Shown here: piece by piece, positions 8,007 through 14,529 of the stretch | How the letters are laid out: the number at the start of each line of letters is the position of its first letter | Numbering within the stretch: the first letter of the stretch is position 1 | Source of the DNA: a virus | DNA: 25,990 nucleotides | IMG/VR virus record: IMGVR_UViG_3300037472_000175 | Location: 1 to 25,990 of that record | Reading direction: 5' to 3' (one strand) | The notes under the pieces: generated by a model | The model's database searches: none | Seen by the model: the letters and a program-made list of their open reading frames with translations, nothing else | Told to the model about the DNA's origin: nothing | Position numbers and translations under genes: made by a program

Positions 8007-8198
8007 ATGACCACTCCAACTCAGCGACTCACACGACTCCTAGACGAAGGTGCGCGGTTCATGGTCGAACTGCCAGGACACGTCGCCATCGACCTCACTC
8101 CGGACGTGATCGCTGCGATGGAAGAGGTTCAAACGCACAACGCGCAGCGTGCTAAGATAACGATCACGATTGAAGAAAATCGGAGGAGCGAAGAGTAA
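8007..8198 (+). CDS. Small hypothetical protein
   Basis: A 63-residue protein of unknown function, just downstream of the tRNA-like element. It begins with a short helical segment and is acidic overall, ending RRSEE. The stop overlaps the ATG of the following HNH frame as TAATG, a coupling typical of this window. No motif is recognised. Confidence 0.5.
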   Translation: MTTPTQRLTRLLDEGARFMVELPGHVAIDLTPDVIAAMEEVQTHNAQRAKITITIEENRRSEE

Positions 8199-8575
8199 TG
8201 CAGATGACGTTCGACATCTTCGAAACGAAGTCACCTAGCATGAGCATTGACGAAGAGAACTGGAAGTCCATCACTTAAGCCCCTGGATACGAGGTTTCGA
8301 CGTTTGGCAGGTTCAGGCATCAACTCAGGGGTTCGCTCAAAGGAACCAAAGCTCACAACGGTTACATCCACATCGGTTTGATGATCGATGGCTATCAGAA
8401 GTGGATGTTGGCACACAGGGTCGTGGCCATGGAGTTTCTGGAAAATCCGAGGAATCATCCAGTGGTCAATCACATTGATGGCAACAGGGAAAACAATCGT
8501 GTCGATAACCTTGAGTGGGCAAGCAGATCCCACAACGCACGAGACATGTGGGCGAGGAAGAAGGGGCATGCCTGA
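8198..8575 (+). pseudogene. NUMOD4-HNH homing endonuclease interrupted by in-frame TAA
   Basis: Read in one frame, this region encodes a free-standing homing endonuclease of 125 residues. A NUMOD4-like motif (ENWKSI, then PGYEVSTFGRFR) precedes an HNH_3 domain (HRVVAMEF, VVNHIDGNRENNRVDNLEW). A TAA at 8276-8278 splits the NUMOD4 motif after residue 26. No frameshift is needed, because the frame before and after is the same. The 3' part could restart at ATG 8378 and would keep the HNH core (65 residues) but lose the DNA-binding motif. TAA ends other genes here, so it is not reassigned. A nonsense mutation is the simplest reading. Confidence 0.7.
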
Positions 8576-8672
8576 AACCCGCCGGGACCAGTTAGGGAGT
8601 CTTCTAGCCGTCAAGGACCGAGGCGGGGGTGTTCCGACCCTCGTTGAATTTACGTGATAAATTATTTTCGCG

Positions 8673-8839
8673 CTTCCCACATAACGGAGGTCTGGACGGG
8701 GACGCTGGGCACGAGGAAAATCTAGTAAAATCAACGGTTACAGCCGATTTCAGCTTCGAAGCAAACGCCCGAAAATGTGGGAAGTTGGGGTCTCTGCTTC
8801 CCACCTACTTCCCATCGCCGCGCAGTGCGCAACTTCCCA
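8673..8839. repeat. CTTCCCA repeats in a gene-free stretch
   Basis: The 294 bases between the HNH frame and the next gene (8576-8869) hold no convincing coding region. CTTCCCA occurs at 8673, 8797, 8808 and 8833, and once inverted (GTGGGAAG, 8777-8784), pairing with CTTCCCAC at 8797-8804 across 12 bases. The first copy follows an AT-rich TAAATTATTTTCG. This may be a promoter/operator region; no clear -35/-10 pair is visible. Confidence 0.35.
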
Positions 8840-8869
8840 TTGAATGGTTGACTTGGCGGGCCGGATCAA

Positions 8870-9202
8870 ATGGCAGGCTCCAAGCTCGAATCCCGGTTTC
8901 TCTTCCTCTGGCGTGTGGCGCAAGGTCCACCTCTGGAGCGGGAAGTCCACTTCCACCCCACCCGCAAATGGCGGGCGGATTTCGGACACACGGCGAGTCG
9001 GACGCTGATCGAAATCGAAGGCGGCATCTTCCAGCGCGGTGCCGGTCGGCACAACCGGGGAGCGGGTTATGCCAAGGATGCTGAGAAGTATCTTGAAGCC
9101 GTGCTGGCAGGCTGGACGGTCATCCGGCTGACCGAGAAGCAGCTCGACCTGGACTTCATCGAACGGATCGTCGCGTGGATCAATACTCCTCGGGGAGCAT
9201 GA
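8870..9202 (+). CDS. DUF559-like PD-(D/E)XK endonuclease
   Basis: A 110-residue small endonuclease-like protein. The core runs FHPTRKWRADFG (Asp of the active site near residue 36), LIEIEGGIF (the E-x-E/K strand near residue 48), then GRHNRGAGYAKDAEKY and GWTVIRLTEKQL. This order is that of very-short-patch-repair and DUF559 endonuclease folds common in phages, where Holliday-junction or nicking roles have been proposed. The length is typical. Its 3' end overlaps the 3' end of the minus-strand gene by 23 bases, so the two are convergent. Substrate is unknown. Confidence 0.7.
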   Translation: MAGSKLESRFLFLWRVAQGPPLEREVHFHPTRKWRADFGHTASRTLIEIEGGIFQRGAGRHNRGAGYAKDAEKYLEAVLAGWTVIRLTEKQLDLDFIERIVAWINTPRGA

Positions 9203-9458
9203 TGCAGGTTGAGGCCCGGTCACATTCCGTAATGATGTAGATACGCCGACCACCGCCGAGCTTGTAGTGGCTCAGGATGCGGTCGCCGTGGATCAGAGCA
9301 TCCTCGTTCGCCTGCTTGTCGCATTCGTCGAGGTCACCCCAGTCGCCGCAATGGTGGCGGTGCATGCAGGATGCCAGGTCGATGCCGAGCGCCATTGCTC
9401 CCGGTGTGGCGACTGTCCTTCCCAGCGGAAAGCGTGGTTCCATGATTCGGTATGCCAT
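9180..9458 (-). CDS. Plasmid/phage-type conserved small protein (LPEEY tail)
   Basis: A 92-residue protein of a family I know from broad-host plasmids and phages, with no assigned function. Features are LGRTVATPGAM near the N-terminus, a central HHCGDWGDLDECDK, the GDRILSHYKL segment and the C-terminal ITECDRASTCIMLPEEY. The Trp/Asp-rich centre and constant tail are diagnostic to my eye. It is the last gene of the minus-strand block and follows its neighbour by six bases, so it is likely in one transcript with the amidoligase. Confidence 0.7.
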   Translation of the reverse strand: MAYRIMEPRFPLGRTVATPGAMALGIDLASCMHRHHCGDWGDLDECDKQANEDALIHGDRILSHYKLGGGRRIYIITECDRASTCIMLPEEY

Positions 9459-9464
9459 GGCCGT

Positions 9465-9743
9465 TCATTCGTTAGGGATTCCCCATTCCGGGTGGCGCTT
9501 GCCGGTGGCGATCAGGCCGGATGCAAGCATGTCTTCGACCAGTGCCTTCGGCGGCCACGGGCGGTGCGTTTTTCCGGTCTGCATCTTCGATGCCCGTGCG
9601 GTGGCGCGGCAGTAGGACGGCACGTCGGCTTCCGGGTTGAAACTGTCGGCCCGCAGTTGGGTCATCAGGTCGGTGGCATCGACGGCGGAAAATGTCGCGC
9701 CGTCGATGGTGTGGTATTCGGTGTTCATGGTGGTCATTGTCAT
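9465..9743 (-). CDS. Hypothetical protein between amidoligase and LPEEY protein
   Basis: A 92-residue protein of unknown function, nine bases downstream of the amidoligase on the minus strand. The sequence has no transmembrane segment or signal peptide. A Lys/Arg-rich segment near residues 52-66 (SKMQTGKTHRPWPPK) stands out. Start could be the first Met or the Met at residue 6 (9728). Close spacing on both sides supports a real gene in a three-gene minus-strand operon. Confidence 0.5.
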   Translation of the reverse strand: MTMTTMNTEYHTIDGATFSAVDATDLMTQLRADSFNPEADVPSYCRATARASKMQTGKTHRPWPPKALVEDMLASGLIATGKRHPEWGIPNE

Positions 9744-9752
9744 TGGTGGAAA

Positions 9753-10559
9753 TCAGGCGGCCAGTTTTTTGGCGCGGGCGGTGTAGAATTTGTTCAGGCC
9801 TTTGGCGTTGATGGCTTGGAAGAACCACTTCATGCGGCTCATTCCGATGCCGGTATCTTCTGGGCGGTTGCGGACAGTGGCTGCGGCTTCGGCGGCGTCG
9901 AACATGCGGGCCATCAACCGCACCCAGTTGGTGATCTTGGCTGGATCGGTGGTTCCCGAGTGGTGGCGGACTTCCAGCGTCTGATGGCGGAAGTAGGAAT
10001 GGATGTTCAGCTTACGGTAGCGGCAGGGGTAGAGCGCCTTCATTTCCTCGATGCTGCGGCAGGCGTCGATCTTGCGGAAAATGCGGGAGCATTGGCCGCG
10101 ATGGTCGCCCGCTCCGACCGGTTCCCCGGAGAGGTTGGTCTGGCAGTAGGTGTTGGCGTTGCCCCGGCGGGAAGCGGGCTGAAAGGTATCGAGAACGTCC
10201 TCGAATTTCAGCCACATCTTGAAGAGGTTCTTCACCGCCTTGAGTGACATCGTGCGGGCGTCGAAATGGACATGGAGTCCGCACCGCCTGTCCACTTGGG
10301 CACCGGCGGCTTCGAGTGCGGCGGCGGCGATCCTGACTTCCTCGATGCCGGCCTCGCCTTCGAGAACTGGTGAGACGAGTTCCAAACCGCAGGAGCCGTC
10401 ATTGACGATCTTCCAGTGCGGTGTCGTGTCGTGGGAGTAGTAGGAAGATTCGACCCGGATGCCTGCGGCTCTCAAGCTCATGACGGCTTGCTCTTTGGTG
10501 ATGGTGGAGAGGAATTCGATCTCGACTCCGAAGCGGCGGGACATGGTCGGCGTTGTCAT
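9753..10559 (-). CDS. Phage amidoligase (Amidoligase_2, COOH-NH2 ligase)
   Basis: A 268-residue member of the glutamine-synthetase-like amidoligase family, which joins a carboxylate to an amine using ATP. Family marks appear in order: FGVEIEF near the N-terminus, DGSCGLELVSPVL near residue 55, CGLHVHFD near 95, and YRKLNIHS with LEVRHHSGTTDP near 205. The likely start is the ATG at 10559. A longer frame to 10661 crosses the divergent regulatory region and its added peptide looks random. Known relatives are proposed to make peptide-like modifications of proteins or metabolites. Target here is unknown. It heads the only minus-strand operon in the window. Confidence 0.75.
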   Translation of the reverse strand: MTTPTMSRRFGVEIEFLSTITKEQAVMSLRAAGIRVESSYYSHDTTPHWKIVNDGSCGLELVSPVLEGEAGIEEVRIAAAALEAAGAQVDRRCGLHVHFDARTMSLKAVKNLFKMWLKFEDVLDTFQPASRRGNANTYCQTNLSGEPVGAGDHRGQCSRIFRKIDACRSIEEMKALYPCRYRKLNIHSYFRHQTLEVRHHSGTTDPAKITNWVRLMARMFDAAEAAATVRNRPEDTGIGMSRMKWFFQAINAKGLNKFYTARAKKLAA

Positions 10560-10653
10560 GGGTAATATCTGCCATGGTGCCACCTCACGTCCATGGCTAA
10601 GTGGAGTTAGAGGAAAAAAGACAAAATATTTTCGCATCGTTTCACTCATAAAA

Positions 10654-10733
10654 CGTGCCAATCAAAACAGATTCGGAGCACTCCGAATGATGTGGAATTG
10701 GCACGCATCATGACGCTCATGCACCGTGCCAAT
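10654..10733. promoter_or_regulatory. Divergent intergenic operator-like repeats
   Basis: This lies between the minus-strand amidoligase operon and the + strand ligase cassette. CGTGCCAAT occurs at 10654-10662 and 10725-10733 and inverted at 10697-10705. Between them is a near-palindrome ATTCGGAG-CA-CTCCGAAT (10671-10688). The region is AT-richer than its flanks. The symmetry and the divergent layout suggest a shared control region for both transcripts; exact promoters cannot be fixed by eye. Confidence 0.5.
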
Positions 10734-10760
10734 TAACTATCTACCGGACGCCTCTTTGTG

Positions 10761-10830
10761 CCGAAAGAAAGACGAAAATGACATGGACTCAAGTTGTCAG
10801 ACTGGCAGATGAGGGATGATGAAAGCAATA
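10761..10830 (+). promoter_or_regulatory. Leader repeat copy 1 with 9-codon micro-ORF MDSSCQTGR
   Basis: First of three near-identical leaders. It reads GAAAGAAAGACGAAAA, then a short ORF at 10783-10812 encoding MDSSCQTGR-stop, then GGG and the start of the DNA ligase (10816 or 10819). Bases TCAGACTGGCAGATGAGGGATGATGAAAGCAA are nearly shared with copy 2. An overlapping frame from 10778 encodes a 13-residue peptide ending LADEG, so the coding frame is not certain. Confidence 0.6.
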
Positions 10831-11595
10831 ACTCCAAACCTAACGACGAAGCCACCGATGCTGGCGAAAAACTGGGACAAGACCATGCGGCCGGCCGGCT
10901 GGTGGATGTCAGAAAAACTCGACGGAGTCCGCGCCATTTGGGACGGGGAACATTTTCGCTCCCGTGGCGGCAACATCTTCCACGCCCCGGCTTGGTTTAA
11001 AGCAGGACTGCCCGCACTGCCGCTGGACGGCGAGCTGTTCGTCGGGCGAGGGAAGTTCAACGATGCGGTGAGTATCGTCCGATCCATGACCGCCGACTGG
11101 TCACCGGTTAGGTATTTGGTCTTCGATGTCCAAGCCGACGGGCCGACAGAAGACCGCCAACGCACGTTGCTAGCCCTGCAACTCCCCAGCCATGTCTTGA
11201 TAGTCGAGCAAGTGCGCTGTCAGTCAGATAACGCCCTGCTTGATTTCGAGCGTTCCATCCTCAACGGCAAAGGCGAGGGCGTCATGCTCCGCGCCCCGCT
11301 TTCACCCTATGAATTCAAGAGGTCCGGCCACCTCCGCAAGCTCAAGCGATTCATCGACGACGAGGCCACCGTGATCGGTCACCAGGACGGCGAGGGCAAA
11401 CACACGGGGCGGCTCGGAGCGCTGGTCTGCCAACTCAGGGACGGAACCACGTTCCGCGCAGGGTCCGGGTTCACCGACGCCGAAAGGGAAACCCCGCCGG
11501 CCATCGGCTCGATCGTCACCGTCCGCTACTTCGAACTGACGCCCGACGGTGTGCCACGCTTCCCGACTTTCATCGCCATTCGCAACTACGAATAG
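10816..11595 (+). CDS. ATP-dependent DNA ligase (minimal type)
   Basis: A 259-residue ligase with the nucleotidyltransferase motifs in order: motif I SEKLDGVRA (AMP-accepting Lys34, Arg39), motif III LDGELF (residues 70-75), motif IV GEGVMLRAP near 155 and motif V KLKRF near 176. A C-terminal OB-fold-like part follows from residue 180 (ATVIGHQDGEGKHTGRLGAL). It seals nicks in duplex DNA using ATP. There is no signal peptide, so it acts in the cytoplasm, unlike many minimal bacterial ligases. Length fits the smallest phage and LigE-type enzymes. It is the first gene of the + strand accessory run and sits directly behind leader repeat copy 1. The second Met (10819) is an equally good start. Confidence 0.88.
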   Translation: MMKAITPNLTTKPPMLAKNWDKTMRPAGWWMSEKLDGVRAIWDGEHFRSRGGNIFHAPAWFKAGLPALPLDGELFVGRGKFNDAVSIVRSMTADWSPVRYLVFDVQADGPTEDRQRTLLALQLPSHVLIVEQVRCQSDNALLDFERSILNGKGEGVMLRAPLSPYEFKRSGHLRKLKRFIDDEATVIGHQDGEGKHTGRLGALVCQLRDGTTFRAGSGFTDAERETPPAIGSIVTVRYFELTPDGVPRFPTFIAIRNYE

Positions 11596-11621
11596 GCCCC
11601 ATAAATCCATGCAGCTATCAC

Positions 11622-11692
11622 CCGAAAGAAAGACGAAAAATGATATGGACGTGCCCAATCAGACTGGCAGATGAAGGACGATGAAAGCAACA
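11622..11692 (+). promoter_or_regulatory. Leader repeat copy 2 with 9-codon micro-ORF MDVPNQTGR
   Basis: Second copy of the leader. The micro-ORF is at 11645-11674 (MDVPNQTGR-stop), six bases before the ATG of the 56-residue gene at 11681. The upstream purine run has one more A than copy 1. The downstream N-terminus (MKATT) also resembles that of the ligase (MKAIT), so the repeat extends into the coding sequence. Confidence 0.6.
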
Positions 11693-11851
11693 ACACTATC
11701 CATAGAGGCCCACGGAGTAAAAGGCATGAAGTCCGCCCCCTGGCACAAGACATTCAAGAGCGTCGAGGCGCTCAATACATGGGTCGAAAAGAACGGCGCA
11801 GAGGTCCACGGAATCCGCGAGATCCAAGCCGATGAACTGACGTTCCGCTGA
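11681..11851 (+). CDS. Small hypothetical protein behind leader copy 2
   Basis: A 56-residue protein of unknown function, too short to be noticed without its leader. It starts MKATTLSIE, contains TFKSVEALNTWVEKNGAEV (a helix-loop pattern), and ends LTFR. The sequence looks like a small globular alpha/beta protein, with no membrane segment. The leader repeat directly upstream and the position within a run of small genes support expression. Confidence 0.55.
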   Translation: MKATTLSIEAHGVKGMKSAPWHKTFKSVEALNTWVEKNGAEVHGIREIQADELTFR

Positions 11852-11876
11852 AAATTCAACCGCAACCAATACTAAC

Positions 11877-12095
11877 ATGAGCACCATCGACTTCACTAAC
11901 TGGAAAGACGCCCAACTCAAGATGACCCCAGACTTCATGTTCGGGGACCAACTGCCACTCGCACAAGCCGAGATTCAACGTCGCAAGGACGAGGGCATCT
12001 GGCTCACCGACGGCAGCACCGAGCGGGTCGCACAGATGATCCGCGACAACACGCCTGCCTCCCGCCGCAAGCTCTCCCGCCGCGTCCGCCGCTAA
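11877..12095 (+). CDS. Small hypothetical protein
   Basis: A 72-residue protein of unknown function. The first two-thirds are mixed and acidic, and the C-terminus is very basic (RRKLSRRVRR), suggesting contact with nucleic acid. It lies 25 bases after the preceding gene and 24 before the next, all co-directional. No recognisable motif. Confidence 0.5.
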   Translation: MSTIDFTNWKDAQLKMTPDFMFGDQLPLAQAEIQRRKDEGIWLTDGSTERVAQMIRDNTPASRRKLSRRVRR

Positions 12096-12119
12096 CAACC
12101 CACCCAACCACACACCACC

Positions 12120-12410
12120 ATGGACATTGAATACGTCAAACAACACCGCAGCCTGACCCTCGAATTCGGACGCGGCGAAACCTACTGCTCCAACAAGCCG
12201 ACGCTCTACGGCCACTCGACCTACGGACGCAGCTCGGTTCTCGCCGGTCGCCCACGCCGGGTATTTCTCGAAAGCTGGGATGATCTGGAATCCGCCCGCG
12301 CCGAACTCAAGGCCGCGAAGATCCGCTATGCCGACCTCTGCGATGCGGGCGGCTCCACCCACATCCCGGTGGACGTCATCACCGCAGGAATTCCCGACGA
12401 AGACATCTAA
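12120..12410 (+). CDS. Hypothetical protein
   Basis: A 96-residue protein of unknown function. It begins MDIEYVKQHRSLTLEFGRGE and has a Gly/Ser/Tyr-rich middle (LYGHSTYGRSS) followed by a helical ESARAELKAAKIRYADL. There is no membrane segment or signal peptide. It belongs to the accessory run and is followed 19 bases later by the DUF2786 gene. Confidence 0.5.
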   Translation: MDIEYVKQHRSLTLEFGRGETYCSNKPTLYGHSTYGRSSVLAGRPRRVFLESWDDLESARAELKAAKIRYADLCDAGGSTHIPVDVITAGIPDEDI

Positions 12411-12429
12411 CCCCAACCACCAAGATCCC

Positions 12430-13131
12430 ATGAAATCAGAATCCGAAATCCTCGATAAAATCCGCAAGCTCCTCCGACTGGCCGACCGCTCCCGCGGTTC
12501 CACCGAGAACGAAGCCAAGGTGGCACTGGCCAAGGCGCAGGAGTTGATGACCCGCCACAACATTGACTCGGCGCTCCTCCGCATGGAACGCGGCGAATCC
12601 AGCGGCGCGTCCTTCACTGTCAACAAAGGCAAGGTCGATCTGCCGAAGAGCCTCAATCCGGCAGACCTGATGATTCTCTCGATCCTGCAGGCGCACTTCA
12701 ACGTGAAGACGATCCTGATGCCCAACGGTCGCGGGACACCGGTGGACATCATCGGTGCCGCCGCCGACATCGACTTCGCGATCTACGCATTCAACTACCT
12801 GCGGCAGACATTCTTCCGCTGTTGGAACGAGTTCAAACTGACCCACGCCAACCCCGACAAGGCATCCTACTACCGGGGCCTGCGCGACGGACTGAACGCC
12901 GAACTCAAGGCAGCCAAGGAACGCGCCGAGCAATCCTACGCCACCGACCAGCGCCAGGCATACGGACTGGTCGTCGTGGATCAGGAGGCGGTGATCGCCC
13001 GCTACGTCGAGGAGAAATACGGCAAGCTCCGCAACCGCAACCAACGCCGCCGCAACCTGCATTCCGGCAGTTACGTCGCCGGTGAAACCAAAGGCCGGAC
13101 CATCCAAATCAACCGCCCGCTTCCGTCATGA
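12430..13131 (+). CDS. DUF2786 domain protein
   Basis: A 233-residue protein. The N-terminal 50 residues are a clear DUF2786 domain: ILDKIRKLLRLA, then STENEAKVALAKAQELMTRHNID. The rest (residues about 75-215) is a helical and mixed domain like that commonly paired with DUF2786, ending in a basic segment (RNRNQRRRN). DUF2786 proteins are frequent in phages and plasmids, and their function is not established. The chosen ATG at 12430 matches the usual N-terminus of the family. Its last bases touch the leader of the next gene. Confidence 0.75.
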   Translation: MKSESEILDKIRKLLRLADRSRGSTENEAKVALAKAQELMTRHNIDSALLRMERGESSGASFTVNKGKVDLPKSLNPADLMILSILQAHFNVKTILMPNGRGTPVDIIGAAADIDFAIYAFNYLRQTFFRCWNEFKLTHANPDKASYYRGLRDGLNAELKAAKERAEQSYATDQRQAYGLVVVDQEAVIARYVEEKYGKLRNRNQRRRNLHSGSYVAGETKGRTIQINRPLPS

Positions 13132-13138
13132 AATCCAT

Positions 13139-13210
13139 CCAACAGAAAGACGAAAAAAGACATGGACGCGCCCGATCAGACGGGCAGATGAGGGATGCTA
13201 TGACAACAGC
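13139..13210 (+). promoter_or_regulatory. Leader repeat copy 3 with 9-codon micro-ORF MDAPDQTGR
   Basis: Third copy of the leader. The micro-ORF is at 13162-13191 (MDAPDQTGR-stop), eight bases before the ATG at 13200. Here a 5-bp hairpin GCCCG-ATCAGA-CGGGC can form within the micro-ORF; in the other copies it is weaker. The alternative overlapping frame lacks a start in this copy, which favours the MD...QTGR frame. Confidence 0.6.
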
Positions 13211-13430
13211 ATCCATCACTAACAACCACCTGACCAAGGCGATGCAGCAAGGCATCCGCGAGCTTGAGAAAAACGGCTTCCACGCCCGGCGCATCCTGCC
13301 GGTCGATCCGATGGCCGGCATCCATGCCCGCGAGTTCCGCGCCGACTTCGCCAAGCAAACTCAAACCGGACTGCTGGTGTTCAGCGTCCGGATCGATACC
13401 GACGGCAACGTCACCAACCCCAAACCATAA
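13200..13430 (+). CDS. Small hypothetical protein behind leader copy 3
   Basis: A 76-residue protein of unknown function, from MTTASITNNH to the stop at 13430. The middle (AMQQGIRELEKNGFHARRI) is helical, and the end (GLLVFSVRIDTDGNV) is a beta hairpin. I chose 13200 over the in-frame ATG at 13128, because the latter would translate straight through the leader repeat and produce a low-sense peptide. Twelve bases separate it from the next gene. Confidence 0.55.
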   Translation: MTTASITNNHLTKAMQQGIRELEKNGFHARRILPVDPMAGIHAREFRADFAKQTQTGLLVFSVRIDTDGNVTNPKP

Positions 13431-13442
13431 CCAAACACCACA

Positions 13443-13958
13443 ATGAACAAACTGTATTGGATCGTCGCAGACGACAAAGAAACCAACGTATTCGAAGGCC
13501 GCTACCAAGGACGCACCCGAGGCGAGGCATTGAAACATCTCAAGCAGTCCATCGGGCGCAAGACGCTCAACGGATTGGTCTTCACCATCACCGAAATACC
13601 GGTGCCACTGATCCGCGAAATCGTCGCGGAAATCCTCGCCGGTGGTGACGGCAACGTCACCCCCGCCGCGAATGTCGTGCCGCTCACCCGACCGGTGCCT
13701 GATCCCAGCCCGGGACGTTACGACGCGTTCGCCGACGCGGCTGAGCCTGAACCAACGCCAGCGAAGGCCACGACACCCAAGGCGAAGGCATCCAAGCCCG
13801 CCAAGAAGGTCGGCAATCCCGGCCACGGCGACGAGCACTGGTCACAGGTCCGCTCCCATTGGGAGGAATGCCGCAGCGTGAAGCAGACCGCCGAACATTT
13901 CGGCCTTTCGCCCAACACGCTGAAAACCCGTATCCGCAGGGAGGGCTGGAACAAATGA
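13443..13958 (+). CDS. HTH protein with Ala/Pro/Lys linker
   Basis: A 171-residue two-part protein. Residues 1-65 form a small alpha/beta domain (YWIVADDKETNVFEGRY, then GEALKHLKQSIG). A low-complexity Ala/Pro/Lys linker covers about 85-122. The C-terminus is a helix-turn-helix, VKQTAEHFGLSPNTLKTRIRREGW, of the type seen in small regulators. It is likely a DNA-binding regulator or an accessory factor. The stop overlaps the next start as ATGA. Confidence 0.6.
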   Translation: MNKLYWIVADDKETNVFEGRYQGRTRGEALKHLKQSIGRKTLNGLVFTITEIPVPLIREIVAEILAGGDGNVTPAANVVPLTRPVPDPSPGRYDAFADAAEPEPTPAKATTPKAKASKPAKKVGNPGHGDEHWSQVRSHWEECRSVKQTAEHFGLSPNTLKTRIRREGWNK

Positions 13959-14290
13959 GCGCACCCGAATGGAAACCGACCGTTGGTAATGGCGCGAGCG
14001 TATGCCACTACTCCGACCGGACGGCCTGCACGATCACCCGCATCAGCCCCAGCGGCAAAACCATCTGGATGCAGGAGGACATTTCCATTCTCGATGGATG
14101 GAAACCCGAGTTCATCGCCGGTGGATTTGGTGGGCATTGCGTGAACAACACCGAGCAGACCTACAACTACTCGCCCAATCCCGAAGGGGCGATTCATCGC
14201 GCCAGCCTCCGCAAGGATGGTTGGTTCCGCACCACCAACGGTGAGCCGGTCATCCCCGGTCGCCGCCACTTCCACGACTACAACTTCTAA
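13955..14290 (+). CDS. Conserved plasmid/phage small protein
   Basis: A 111-residue protein of a type I have seen next to plasmid and phage accessory genes, function unknown. Marks are VGNGASVCHYSDRTACTI, SGKTIWMQED, a GGFGGH motif near residue 52, and a YNYSPNPEG...LRKDGWF end. Beta-rich, cytoplasmic, no signal peptide. Start and stop are both shared with neighbours (ATGA upstream, TAATG downstream). Confidence 0.6.
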   Translation: MSAPEWKPTVGNGASVCHYSDRTACTITRISPSGKTIWMQEDISILDGWKPEFIAGGFGGHCVNNTEQTYNYSPNPEGAIHRASLRKDGWFRTTNGEPVIPGRRHFHDYNF

Positions 14291-14529
14291 TGAAGGTCGA
14301 AGTCGAAAAATACCGCAAACCCGATGGCTACGCCACGCGCTACTGGTCGGTTAGGGTGGATGGCGAACTGCTCGCCGTCACCCTCTACCGCAAGGGCGCG
14401 GAGGCCGTCGCCCGGGCCATCATCAACCCCAATCCATATTCCCATGTCACGAACCTTGAAGATTCTGCCAACCCCGTCGCCGTGCCCTGTAAGTCCACCG
14501 CTGGCGTGGCGACCTACTGGACCCGATGA
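14290..14529 (+). CDS. Small conserved hypothetical overlapping the AAA+ gene
   Basis: A 79-residue protein. Residues 15-42 (RYWSVRVDGELLAVTLYRKG) resemble small plasmid-encoded proteins of unknown function. The start overlaps the upstream stop as TAATG. The last 28 codons lie over the start of the AAA+ gene in another frame, so its C-terminal part is probably less constrained. No catalytic motif. Confidence 0.55.
   Translation: MKVEVEKYRKPDGYATRYWSVRVDGELLAVTLYRKGAEAVARAIINPNPYSHVTNLEDSANPVAVPCKSTAGVATYWTR

Noticed and set aside
8629-9084. Open + strand frame between the HNH gene and the endonuclease
   Set aside because: It runs through the CTTCCCA repeats and then out of frame through the endonuclease gene; composition looks random.
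9267-10247. 326-residue + strand frame over the minus-strand operon
   Set aside because: Low-complexity Gly/Val/His content and no motif; the amidoligase on the other strand is well supported.
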